A DNA stretch of 64,000 nucleotides, from positions 612,729-676,728 of the forward strand of contig NZ_SJPT01000004.1 of the NCBI RefSeq assembly GCF_007860095.1, read 5' to 3'. A program made the translations under genes and the position numbers. Of this stretch, positions 18,519-29,012 are shown piece by piece. Positions within the stretch are counted from its first letter, which is position 1. Each line of letters begins with the position of its first letter. Under the pieces are notes generated by a model. That model searched no databases. It was not told the DNA's origin and was given only the letters and a program-made list of their open reading frames with translations. The DNA comes from Novipirellula galeiformis (GTDB lineage Bacteria; Planctomycetota; Planctomycetia; Pirellulales; Pirellulaceae).

Positions 18519-19802
18519 CTATTCGTCGCCCAAATTGAACAGGTGGCGTAGCGCTTCAAGCAATCCACGCTGGTGTCCTTCGGCGGCATCGTCGCGTACC
18601 GACGATAGGGGCGGATGAAGCAATTTATTGGTCAACCGATCAAACGACTTGTCGATCTCTTGAATCACCGATGGGTTGACGTTTAATTGCTCGAGCTTGT
18701 TCTTCAAGCGTTTAAGCTCCTCGGTTTTGATCTCGGCCGCATTCTCGCGTAAGCGGCGAATCACTGGCCCGGTAGAGCGATGGTTCACCGCCAGGATCAA
18801 ACGTTCGGTTTCGTCTGCGATGATTTGTTGCGCTTTGGGATATTCCTTTTCCCGTTCGCGTCGATTGCGCTCGCAAGCCGCTTTTAAATCGTCGATCTGG
18901 TACAGATAGACGTTGGGAAAATCACCCAGGGCGGGGTCGAAATCGCGTGGGACCGCGAGATCCAAGATCAATAACACGCGTCCTTTGCGTTTGCTGCGGA
19001 TGCTTTCAAACAGGGCGCGATCGACGATCGGTTCCGGGGCGCTCGTAGTCCCGATCAACAAATCGGCCTCGATCAATTTCTCAGTTAAGGAACTCCACGG
19101 CGCCGTTTGAACGTCAAAGCGGTTGGCAAGTTCGGCGGCCCGCTCGGCGCTTCGATTGACAATCGTGATCTTGGTGGCACCGGCTTGGAGGAGGTAGGGC
19201 AGCGTTTCCTCGCCCATTTCCCCCGCGCCACAAACCACAATTTGTTTGTCATGAAGCGAATCGAAGACTTCGGGAACGACCTCGCCGACCGCCACGCTGG
19301 GAACGCTCAGCCGGCGGCGGTGAATCGAAGTCTCTTGCTGAACTCGCTTTGCCGTTCGATTGGCCGCTTGAAAGACCGCGTGCGTTAAGGGGCCCGTCGA
19401 ACCATTGTTGCAAGCCAAGTCGTAGGCTTGTTTGACCTGGGACAAAATCTGAGCTTCACCCAGCACCATGCTGTCGAGACTCGCTGCGACCGTAAATAGA
19501 TGTTCGACCGCCTCGGGCCCGGTCCGATAGATCATGTGGTGGATGACTTCATCCGCGGTTAACTGATGTTGGCCAGCGAGAAAGTCGGCGACAGAATCCC
19601 GATCCAATCCGACCGAATCGTCGTTGGAGGAAGCATACAACTCAACGCGATTGCAGGTGCTTAACAGGACCAATTCGGCCGAGGGAAAGCGTTGTCGAAA
19701 ATCCTTTAACGCCTTGCCAACTTGATCTGCGGTAAAGGAAATGCGTTCACGAAATTCGACCGCAGCGTCACGGTGGCTACAGCCAATCATTTGTAATTTC
19801 AT
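18519..19802 (-). CDS. hemA: Glutamyl-tRNA reductase (tetrapyrrole synthesis)
   Basis: Reduces glutamyl-tRNA to glutamate-1-semialdehyde with NADPH, the first committed step of the C5 haem pathway. MKLQMIGCSHRDAAVEFRER and LVLLSTCNRVELYAS are family signatures; the latter holds the catalytic cysteine near residue 50. VCGAGEMGEETLPYLLQAGA is the NADPH Rossmann site, and a helical dimerisation domain follows. 427 residues is normal. The start overlaps the stop of the upstream HemX/CcsA-like gene by four bases (ATGA), so the two are co-translated. The order hemX-like then hemA recalls the Bacillus hemA-hemX association, though there the order is reversed. Confidence 0.97.
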   Translation of the reverse strand: MKLQMIGCSHRDAAVEFRERISFTADQVGKALKDFRQRFPSAELVLLSTCNRVELYASSNDDSVGLDRDSVADFLAGQHQLTADEVIHHMIYRTGPEAVEHLFTVAASLDSMVLGEAQILSQVKQAYDLACNNGSTGPLTHAVFQAANRTAKRVQQETSIHRRRLSVPSVAVGEVVPEVFDSLHDKQIVVCGAGEMGEETLPYLLQAGATKITIVNRSAERAAELANRFDVQTAPWSSLTEKLIEADLLIGTTSAPEPIVDRALFESIRSKRKGRVLLILDLAVPRDFDPALGDFPNVYLYQIDDLKAACERNRREREKEYPKAQQIIADETERLILAVNHRSTGPVIRRLRENAAEIKTEELKRLKNKLEQLNVNPSVIQEIDKSFDRLTNKLLHPPLSSVRDDAAEGHQRGLLEALRHLFNLGDE

Positions 19803-20707
19803 GATCGCAGTGCCTCATGCCGCTGCGATCGATCGGTCGCGGTGATCGCGTCAATGTTCTCAGCAGCAGGGGTCTCGTCGCGACCGTGCGAGGAAGTCAT
19901 CACGCCAACGAATGCCAAAACCAGAAAACCGAGACTCGCCAACGTCAAGTAAATCGCTTTGCGACCTTGCCGCGCGGGTGCGTAGAAGAACTCAACCGAG
20001 CTGGCTACGATTAACCAGACCAAGAGTAGAAAACTGAACAAGATTCCCCCGTCCGTCCATGCCACTTGGCCCCAACGATTCAAATTCATCACCACCCCGG
20101 CCAAGACGCCGATGGCCACCGCGGACGTGCTGACAATCAAGCATTGGCGGTTCAAGCGAGCGAGTGTTTCGAGGGTCGGTAATCGCAAAGCGGAACCGGC
20201 ACGTTTTTGTTTCAAACGCCACGATTGAGCCAAGTACATCACTCCGGCGAGAAATCCAATCAGCACCGCCCCGGCACCGGTCGCCATCCCAAACGCATGC
20301 ACGCTCAACCAAACCTCCGCCGCCTCGGAACGGGAAAAGGGGGGCATCGGTCGAACGGCAATCGATAACCCGATCAGCAACAAGATCACTGGCAAAAAGA
20401 AGAAACTGATGACGGTATCGGGGCGGCGAAGATAGAAAACTAAAAAACAAATGGCCATTCCCAAGGCCAATAAGAGTGACCATTCGGACCAACTCGCCAG
20501 CAGTCCACGATCCGCCGTTGCCGCCGAAGCGACCATCTTTAGCACCAAGTAGCACAGATGGGTGAACAGCCCTAACCCCATCATCACGATGACGAGTAAG
20601 CCGCGTCCAGGTATCTTGCCTAGCAAACGGAGTAGTTCTAAGACGAGCACAATCAAGTAGCTCGCAAAGAAACAGGTCACGGTTATCTTGCTAAGAATAG
20701 CGAGCAT
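19799..20707 (-). CDS. HemX/CcsA-type cytochrome c assembly membrane protein
   Basis: 302 residues from ATG 20707, with about eight membrane helices. The frame is open upstream to 20920, but the extra residues are polar and overlap the divergent ThiF promoter region. The region RPMPPFSRSEAAEVWLSVH followed by FGMATGAGAVLIGFLAGVMY resembles the CcsA/ResC/HemX family, in which a histidine pair and a WxWD loop handle haem. I do not see a full WxWD motif. With hemA directly downstream and overlapping by four bases, a HemX-like role (modulating HemA level or haem delivery) is more likely than a dedicated cytochrome c synthetase. Family call good, exact role uncertain. Confidence 0.85.
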   Translation of the reverse strand: MLAILSKITVTCFFASYLIVLVLELLRLLGKIPGRGLLVIVMMGLGLFTHLCYLVLKMVASAATADRGLLASWSEWSLLLALGMAICFLVFYLRRPDTVISFFFLPVILLLIGLSIAVRPMPPFSRSEAAEVWLSVHAFGMATGAGAVLIGFLAGVMYLAQSWRLKQKRAGSALRLPTLETLARLNRQCLIVSTSAVAIGVLAGVVMNLNRWGQVAWTDGGILFSFLLLVWLIVASSVEFFYAPARQGRKAIYLTLASLGFLVLAFVGVMTSSHGRDETPAAENIDAITATDRSQRHEALRS

Positions 20708-20843
20708 CGTGGTGATTCGTGGGCGATGGGGGGGCGGTGACAACGTACGAGCGAATTTACAAAACATTTCCAGCAACCATCCTACACACTCACTCAAATT
20801 TGTCAGCTTGGCAAGTTTAGAAGCGCAATCGGACCGAGGAACC

Positions 20844-21902
20844 ATGGAAGATTCAAGCCACAATCGATACGCCCGCCAGATCCAATTCAATCCCGTGGGA
20901 ATCGAGGGACAGCGGCGCATCGAGCAATCGCGTGTGACGCTGCTCGGTTGTGGTGCGCTGGGCAGTGTGGCCGCGGAGATACTCGCTCGAGCCGGGGTAG
21001 GGCATCTGCGGTTGCTCGACCGCGATCTGGTCGAGTGGACGAACCTGCAGCGACAAGCGCTGTTTGACGAACAGGATGCCGAGCAAGGACGAGCGAAGGT
21101 TCAAGCGGCCAGCGAGCGATTGACGAAAATCAACAGCACCATCGAAATCGAACCGGTCGTCGTCGACATCACCGCTGACAACATCAGCGGGGTGCTCAAG
21201 GGCTCGGATCTCGTGATCGATGCGACCGACAATTTCGCGATCCGGTTTCTGCTCAACGATTGGTCGCTGAAGAACAAAACCCCTTGGGTGCATGGAGGCT
21301 GTATTGGGGCGAGCGGTCAAGTTCGTCTGTTTGATGGACAGGGGGCCCCCTGCTTTCGCTGTCTGGTTCCGGAGCCCCCTCCCGCAGCGTCGGTGGCGAC
21401 CTGTGATACCGCTGGGGTGCTCGGAGCAGCAACCCACGTGGTTGCCAGTCTGCAGTCGCTCGAGGCACTCAAGTGGCTCTCGGGCAACCGTGACACCGTT
21501 CACGAGGAACTGTGGTCGATCGATCTGTGGCGGAACCGCTTCCGAGCCTTGGGGATCGACCCCGGGCTGAGCCAATCCTGTCGAGCGTGCGGTGAACACC
21601 AATACGACTTCTTAGATGCCGATCATGCTCGCTCTCGCAGCGCCGTGGAGATCTGTGGACGCGACGCCGTTCAGATCACGCCGGCAACGGCATCCAAGGT
21701 GGCGCTCAAGCAGGTCGCCGAGCGTTGGCAGGGGCAAGGAGAGGTTCAAGCGAATCGCTTCTTCGCCCGATTGATGATCGCGTCTCAGGGCAACGAACCC
21801 CCGCTGCGGTTAACCCTCTTTGCCGATGGGCGTGCGGTGATTGATGGGACCGACAACGCCAGCAAGGCGCGATCGCTTTATGATCGCTTTGTGGGGGGGT
21901 AG
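20844..21902 (+). CDS. ThiF/MoeB/HesA family adenylyltransferase
   Basis: E1-like enzyme that adenylates the C-terminus of a ubiquitin-like sulfur carrier (MoaD or ThiS). After SHNRYARQIQFNPVGIEGQR comes the nucleotide site LLGCGALGSVAAEILARAGV, then LRLLDRDLVEWTNLQRQ with the catalytic RD and Q residues. A zinc site is formed by CFRCLVP and a distal CRACGEH. 352 residues from ATG 20844, which has gagga seven bases upstream; the open frame to 20688 runs through the divergent ccsA-like start and is rejected. Sulfur from the nearby cysteine desulfurase could feed such a carrier, but no carrier gene is in the window. MoeB and ThiF cannot be separated here. Confidence 0.92.
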   Translation: MEDSSHNRYARQIQFNPVGIEGQRRIEQSRVTLLGCGALGSVAAEILARAGVGHLRLLDRDLVEWTNLQRQALFDEQDAEQGRAKVQAASERLTKINSTIEIEPVVVDITADNISGVLKGSDLVIDATDNFAIRFLLNDWSLKNKTPWVHGGCIGASGQVRLFDGQGAPCFRCLVPEPPPAASVATCDTAGVLGAATHVVASLQSLEALKWLSGNRDTVHEELWSIDLWRNRFRALGIDPGLSQSCRACGEHQYDFLDADHARSRSAVEICGRDAVQITPATASKVALKQVAERWQGQGEVQANRFFARLMIASQGNEPPLRLTLFADGRAVIDGTDNASKARSLYDRFVGG

Positions 21903-21949
21903 CGTCCAGCGGACTGCGACGGGGGGCTCCCCCCAGCGCCGATCGAAAC

Positions 21950-21998
21950 GGGCTTCCAAAAAAAAGGGCTCCCGATAAAAAGGGCTTCCATAAAAAAA
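21950..21998. repeat. 16-17-bp imperfect tandem repeat, 3 copies
   Basis: gggcttccaaaaaaaa (21950-21965), gggctcccgataaaaa (21966-21981) and gggcttccataaaaaaa (21982-21998) run directly into the terminator stem. They may have arisen by slippage of its A-rich 5' flank. Confidence 0.75.
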
Positions 21999-22031
21999 GG
22001 GCAGACGCTTGCACGTCTGCCCTTTGATTTT
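21996..22031. terminator. Bidirectional rho-independent terminator
   Basis: Perfect 12-bp stem aaagggcagacg / cgtctgcccttt (21996-22007 and 22014-22025) with loop cttgca, followed by gatttt on one side and preceded by a run of A on the other. It lies between convergent ThiF-family and clpC genes and can serve both. Confidence 0.9.
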
Positions 22032-22057
22032 GATTGTCACGAATTCATCCGTGATGA

Positions 22058-24637
<2,580 letters not shown>

Positions 24638-24979
24638 ATCAATTATCTCGTTTACCCAGGCTGTCAAACTGGCGATACATTTCGCAATAAATTTAGATAA
24701 GCAAACCGTACGCCACTTTTGCTCTTGATGGCAATGGCGGTCTCAGCGGGAATGACTTTTCGTGTTCGTGCGGAATGATGCCAATCCAACGCGATGACTT
24801 TCGACTCCAATGTTTGATTCTATCGGGTAGGTCAAAGGCCGGGGATAGGAGCTTGACATTGGAAAGCGGAAAAGAAGCCCGCTGACGCCGAATCTTCTCG
24901 AAAACAGCGAGGAAGTTTCTTGAAGAACTTCCTCGCCATCACCTCGTCGATGCGATCACAACCGCATAGAAAGCTAGCA
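24638..24979. other. Intergenic gap upstream of clpC, 342 bp
   Basis: Contains the clpC promoter region and, near 24907-24936, the terminator of the neighbouring TPR gene. No CIRCE (TTAGCACTC-N9-GAGTGCTAA) and no small gene seen. Confidence 0.6.
24900..24936 (-). terminator. Rho-independent terminator of the TPR membrane protein gene
   Basis: Stem gcgaggaagtt / aacttcctcgc (24907-24917 and 24926-24936). Read on the minus strand it is followed by TGTTTTC, 44 bp after the stop of the gene ending at 24980. Confidence 0.7.
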
Positions 24980-25627
24980 TTAAGCGGCCGCTGCGCTCTC
25001 TGCTGTCATATCGGCAGCGTTTGGATGGCGCTTCGCATCGCGATCTCGGACGTCCTGATTTGACTCGTTTCCAGTTTCCGCTTCGGCCGCCACGGCACGA
25101 CGAATTCGTTTCCGTTCGGTTTCGACTTCGACCCACCAGGGATCGGCCACCTCGAGACGGCTGATTTCGTTAATAAGAACGGTGGCGTGGTCTAATTGGG
25201 ATAGATGTCGATAAACCGAACACAACATCAACAAGGCCGGGGGGTCGCGAGGCTCCACGGCCAATACCGAGGTCAACAATTCCTCAGCGGCTTCCCAATC
25301 GGCTCGCAAATAGGCGGCCCGGGCCTCTTCAAAACGGTCAGGTTCTTCGCTGACCTTGCGCGGGTGAATCAATTCTGGTAATTCGCGAATGCTGCGAATT
25401 ACGTAAAAACCCCACACCGCGGCGCCCACCAGCGTGGCCATCCAGAACAATCCGCCCGACAACCAACCGGGATATAACCAACCGAAAACGAAAAAACTAT
25501 TGAGCGCAAGGCAAAAACCGATCGCCAACGGTAACGAGGCCAACCGGCCACGCCACCACAACTCTGGCAACCCTGGCCAAAGACACGATAAATAGTAACT
25601 CGCGCTCATAACCTCGCTTGTACTCAT
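24980..25627 (-). CDS. Membrane protein with TPR-like segment
   Basis: 215 residues, family not identified. The first 90 residues hold two hydrophobic segments (LASLPLAIGFCLALNSFFVF and GGLFWMATLVGAAVWGFYVI). A soluble part follows with one or two TPR-like helical pairs (EARAAYLRADWEAAEELLTS; ALLMLCSVYRHLSQLDHATV), then a charged, Ala-rich tail. A second in-frame ATG at 25609 has gagg just before it and could be the real start. It has its own terminator downstream. TPR content suggests a scaffolding role; nothing more can be said. Confidence 0.8.
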   Translation of the reverse strand: MSTSEVMSASYYLSCLWPGLPELWWRGRLASLPLAIGFCLALNSFFVFGWLYPGWLSGGLFWMATLVGAAVWGFYVIRSIRELPELIHPRKVSEEPDRFEEARAAYLRADWEAAEELLTSVLAVEPRDPPALLMLCSVYRHLSQLDHATVLINEISRLEVADPWWVEVETERKRIRRAVAAEAETGNESNQDVRDRDAKRHPNAADMTAESAAAA

Positions 25628-25709
25628 TCGCAGCCGAACGAATCAAGCACAATCGCCAAATTACCTAAGTTCACATTCTGTTGAACATGAGCTTCGATAT
25701 CGAGGAATT

Positions 25710-25810
25710 GGATCTTGCTAAAGATCCTTCATTGAAAAACGGTAGCTACCGTCGCTAGACGGTGGACAGTACGTCGAAACACGCCACGCTCTGGCGAGCG
25801 TAGCTACGCT
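25710..25810. repeat. Cluster of palindromes, relative of the 28.2/28.9-kb repeat family
   Basis: ggatcttgctaaagatcc (25710-25727) is the core of the palindromic family found at 28.2 and 28.9 kb. It is followed by the palindrome ggtagctacc (25741-25750), the hairpin accgtc-gcta-gacggt (25748-25763) and the perfect 14-bp palindrome agcgtagctacgct (25797-25810). It lies between two minus-strand genes. Confidence 0.7.
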
Positions 25811-25864
25811 GAAATCGACTTTTGTCCCCGAGCTTTGACTCCGCATCCCAAACAGTTTTGCTAC

Positions 25865-27850
25865 CTAGACGTCGCCGAACTGCCAAACGGATTGATAGGC
25901 TCCGGCGTCTTCAAAATATTGCAGTAACGAAGCATAAAACTCGTTGCTGGCAAGTGTGGCGCTATCGCCCACCATGATCATTTTGCGACGCGCTCGGGTC
26001 AGCGCCACATTGGTACGCCGCGTGTCGGCGAGAAAGCCGATCTCCGCTTTGTCGTTGCTGCGCACCATCGTCAGCAGCACGACTTCTTTCTCGCGTCCTT
26101 GAAATCCGTCGACCGTGTCGATTTCAACTTCCGGCATTTCCAATCGCGATCGCAATAACCGGGCTTGGGCTGCATAGGGTGCAATCACGGCGATTTGTTC
26201 CGGTTGGACCCCCGCATCAAGGAACTCGCGAATCAAACGCAGGATCAAGTTCGCTTCTTTGGGATTCAGTTTGCTCTGGCCATCGGGTTCCAATTGCTCG
26301 TCGAATTCGGCACCTGCGGTGTCAATGAATTCAATGGGTTGCGTCGTCAAATCGCTTTCGATCACGTCTGGCAGATCACACAAGCGGTGGGAACGAACTG
26401 ATGCATCGGCGACCAAGGTTCCATCATAGAACTGTTGCGAAGAAAAGTTCATGATCGTTTCGTTCATGCGGTATTGGACGACCAAGCGGCGGAAAATCGA
26501 ATCGCCTTCGCGCTCCACGAGTGATTGCATCAGCGATTCACGCATCCCTGCTCGCGCCGCTTCGTCACTCAAGACGGTGGGCGGCAATTGGCAGTGATCA
26601 CCCGCCAAAACCAAGCGATCGGCGCGCAACACCGCTTGCCACACACTGGGCTGGGTGCATTGGCACGCTTCATCGATCACCACCAAATCAAAGTCTTGGT
26701 CGTACAACAGCTCGTCGTCGATGGTGGTGGTCGTACAAACGACGTCCGAGGAATCGATCACACTGCGGATCACGCTGCGTTCGAGTGAGCGAATTTGGCC
26801 ACGAAGTTGACCGGCTTCGGCATACAGTGCTCCTTTGCGCCGATGCGCATCGCGGCCCCTCGAATTTTTGGACGCGGCACGCATTAGATCTTCTAATTCG
26901 CGACGCATCTCGCGAATGATGTCGGTCGACGGATCGGCATCAACGAGTTCATCAAGCGTGTGGCCTCGTAGCGATTCAAACACTCGGGCGGGGTGTCCGA
27001 CGCGTAACACGTTGGGCATGATGGCAACCAATCGCTCGAGCAGATTGTCGACGGCGGTATTGCTCGGCGCACATGCCAGCACGCGTTCTCCGCGGGCGAC
27101 CGCTTGGTAGATGACTTCGGCGATGGTGGTCGTTTTACCGGTCCCCGGGGGACCGTGAAGAATCGCGACATCTTGAGCCGACATGGCGAATCGCACGGCA
27201 TCTTGTTGCGGTGGATTCAAGCGGGTCAAGAAACGAAGGTCGGGCAGGGGATCGAAACGCAGTGGCCGAAATCCAAGCAACGCATCACGCAGTCGTCCGG
27301 TGCGGGCAGTCGCCGTTTGAGCTTTTGCCATCGCTGCCATCTGGCGACGGCGAGTCGTTTCGTCGGGCGAAAGATCGATGCGAAACATCGATCCCGCCGG
27401 CCACTGCTCCGTCGCCACCTGAATCGCGTTATGCTTGCGGCGGCTGACCACCCCAGCGACGCCTTCGTCCGAGGCGTCGGACCAGTCTGAGATCACCACG
27501 GGCGAACCGACCTTCAAACGGTTCATCGGCAGCGTTTCGCCGCCGGGTTTGACAAAATCGAGCAGCAATCGGCCCGCTAGCCCCGTTTTGTGGTCGGACA
27601 TCTGTAGCGAAACGAGGGTTTCCCCGCTACTTTCCACGTCTCGTTGCGAGCGAATTTGCCGTCGCAGCGCCATTCGGGCGCGTTCGGCTTCGCCTTCCAA
27701 CGCGAGCCAATGCTCCAAAACGCCGAAGTAATCTTCGGGGGTGATGCAGTCCCTCACCCCCTTTAAGCCGCCACCAAACGTACTGGAACCTGAAACAGCA
27801 GGACGTGAAGATCCACGACGCGGACGAGACTGGCCAGAACGAGACGACAT
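25865..27850 (-). CDS. UPF1/SMUBP2-like superfamily 1 helicase
   Basis: About 661 residues. The N-terminal quarter is a beta-rich accessory domain, then all SF1B helicase motifs appear in order. These are LNPPQQDAVRFAM (Q motif), HGPPGTGKTTTIAE (Walker A), ACAPSNTAVDNLLERL (Ia), DLVVIDEACQCTQPS (motif II, DEAC), LAGDHCQLPPTV (III), VQYRMNETIMNFSSQQFYDG (IV), EIDTVDGFQGREKEVVLLTM (V) and NVALTRARRKMIMVGD (VI). This is the AAA_11/AAA_12 arrangement of eukaryotic UPF1, SETX and IGHMBP2, with 5'-3' RNA or DNA helicase activity. ATG 27850 follows an in-frame GTG. Bacterial members are poorly studied. It is divergent from the DUF1294 gene. Confidence 0.93.
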   Translation of the reverse strand: MSSRSGQSRPRRGSSRPAVSGSSTFGGGLKGVRDCITPEDYFGVLEHWLALEGEAERARMALRRQIRSQRDVESSGETLVSLQMSDHKTGLAGRLLLDFVKPGGETLPMNRLKVGSPVVISDWSDASDEGVAGVVSRRKHNAIQVATEQWPAGSMFRIDLSPDETTRRRQMAAMAKAQTATARTGRLRDALLGFRPLRFDPLPDLRFLTRLNPPQQDAVRFAMSAQDVAILHGPPGTGKTTTIAEVIYQAVARGERVLACAPSNTAVDNLLERLVAIMPNVLRVGHPARVFESLRGHTLDELVDADPSTDIIREMRRELEDLMRAASKNSRGRDAHRRKGALYAEAGQLRGQIRSLERSVIRSVIDSSDVVCTTTTIDDELLYDQDFDLVVIDEACQCTQPSVWQAVLRADRLVLAGDHCQLPPTVLSDEAARAGMRESLMQSLVEREGDSIFRRLVVQYRMNETIMNFSSQQFYDGTLVADASVRSHRLCDLPDVIESDLTTQPIEFIDTAGAEFDEQLEPDGQSKLNPKEANLILRLIREFLDAGVQPEQIAVIAPYAAQARLLRSRLEMPEVEIDTVDGFQGREKEVVLLTMVRSNDKAEIGFLADTRRTNVALTRARRKMIMVGDSATLASNEFYASLLQYFEDAGAYQSVWQFGDV

Positions 27851-27894
27851 CACAGAGAGCTCAAAATGAAAAAGGTCAGGGAAAGTTTCCGCTC

Positions 27895-28167
27895 ATGTTA
27901 ATCGGTTTCGCAATTTCGACACTGGTAGCAAGTTTGATCACCGCAATTCTGTACGCGTGGGACAAACGCGCTGCACAAACGGGTCGGCGTCGGATTTCCG
28001 AGCGAACGCTACTGGGGTGGTCGCTCGTCGGTGGATGGCCTGGGGGCTGGATCGCCGGTCGTTGGCTGCGTCACAAAACCTATAAACGATCTTATCGAAT
28101 CCAATTCGCGTTGGCCGCCACTCTAAATCTGATTGCCGTGGCAGCCGTTGTTTACACATGGCATTGA
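27895..28167 (+). CDS. DUF1294 small membrane protein
   Basis: 90 residues from ATG 27895 (frame open to GTG 27805, inside the divergent helicase gene). Two or three membrane helices surround the DUF1294 core. This reads ILYAWDKRAAQTGRRRISER, then TLLGWSLVGGWPGGWIAGRW and LRHKTYKRSYRIQF, i.e. the YxxDKxxA, GGxxG and RHKTxK motifs of the family. cagggaaag precedes the ATG, supporting this start. Function of DUF1294 is unknown; it is sometimes fused to cold-shock domains. Confidence 0.88.
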   Translation: MLIGFAISTLVASLITAILYAWDKRAAQTGRRRISERTLLGWSLVGGWPGGWIAGRWLRHKTYKRSYRIQFALAATLNLIAVAAVVYTWH

Positions 28168-28214
28168 TCGTCCCCCCTTCGCTCGGAACATCGCCGGAAC
28201 CATTCGCGTCCTTC

Positions 28215-28364
28215 CCGTAGTGGAGCTTGCTAAAGATCCCCCATGAAGGATCTTTAAGCACCTCCGCACAACTCATTGGGCTTAGGCTGCGTTTTGCAGC
28301 TTCGCCGCTTTGAGGAGTTATGCCGAAAGACTTCTGCCGAGGTGCTTAGCAAGATCCACTACGG
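28215..28364. repeat. Palindromic repeat, long form with nested 92-bp segment
   Basis: Outer inverted ends ccgtagtggagcttgctaa (28215-28233) and ttagcaagatccactacgg (28346-28364) match at 18 of 19 positions. Inside is the hairpin aaagatcc / ggatcttt (28232-28239, 28248-28255). Compared with the copy at 28894-28949, bases 28256-28347 are extra. That 92-bp piece has its own perfect inverted ends aagcacctc / gaggtgctt. It lies between the DUF1294 and GNAT genes. Confidence 0.85.
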
Positions 28365-28423
28365 ACGTTATTTCGTGTGCTTGAAATAAATTCGCAACCC
28401 AGACCCATTGTTGATTTGTCGCC

Positions 28424-28924
28424 ATGCCGAGCGAAAGTGACCGTCCCGCCTCGATCCAATTCGTTCCCATCGAATTTCAGTCCAATGTGTATGGTCAAGC
28501 GATTGCGCTGCGTCACGCAGTGCTTCGTCAACCGCTGGGGCTAGCGTACAGCGAGCGCCAGCTTGCTGCGGAACATGACCAGCTGCATTTTGGTATGCTC
28601 CGAGGCGATGACTTGCTCGCATGTGTGTCAGTAATACTGCGTTCACCGACCGCAGCAAAAATTCGTCAAATGGCCGTGGATGCCGCATTCCAAGGTCGAG
28701 GGATCGGATTTGAACTGCTCTGCCGAGTCGAATTGGAATTGAAGATGAAAGGGGTGCAATCGATTCAGCTGCATGCTCGCAAGGTGGCTGTGGGGTTCTA
28801 TGAGCGGCTTGGTTATGTGGTCACGGGAGAACCGTTTACCGAGGTCACGCTGCCTCATATCAAGATGAGCAAAACGATTTTTGACGCATTTTCCGTAGTG
28901 GATCTTGTCAAAGATCCCCCATGA
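28424..28924 (+). CDS. GNAT family N-acetyltransferase
   Basis: 166 residues. IRQMAVDAAFQGRGIGFELL contains the acetyl-CoA pyrophosphate-binding motif (QxxGxG/A), and the C-terminal LHARKVAVGFYERLGYVVTG and PHIKMSK are standard GNAT beta-6/7 features, close to the ElaA/YjcF-like branch. The natural domain ends about at PHIKMSKTI. The last nine residues (VVDLVKDPP) and the TGA are encoded by a palindromic repeat that invades the 3' end. The gene is bracketed by two copies of that repeat. Substrate unknown. Confidence 0.88.
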   Translation: MPSESDRPASIQFVPIEFQSNVYGQAIALRHAVLRQPLGLAYSERQLAAEHDQLHFGMLRGDDLLACVSVILRSPTAAKIRQMAVDAAFQGRGIGFELLCRVELELKMKGVQSIQLHARKVAVGFYERLGYVVTGEPFTEVTLPHIKMSKTIFDAFSVVDLVKDPP

Positions 28925-28949
28925 AGGATCTTTAGCAAGATCCACTACG
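28894..28949. repeat. Palindromic repeat, short form
   Basis: Near-perfect 56-bp palindrome with outer arms cgtagtggatcttg / caagatccactacg (28894-28907, 28936-28949), a two-base mismatch, then inner arms aaagatcc / ggatcttt and loop cccatgaa. It contains the stop codon of the GNAT gene (28922-28924). Confidence 0.9.
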
Positions 28950-29012
28950 CCAGTTATTTGCTTCACATCCCTTGCAACGTCAGAGTGGAACTGAGATTGA
29001 CAACAACGATGG

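Noticed and set aside
24638-24979. CIRCE or CtsR operator upstream of clpC
   Set aside because: No matching inverted repeat (TTAGCACTC-N9-GAGTGCTAA) is present.
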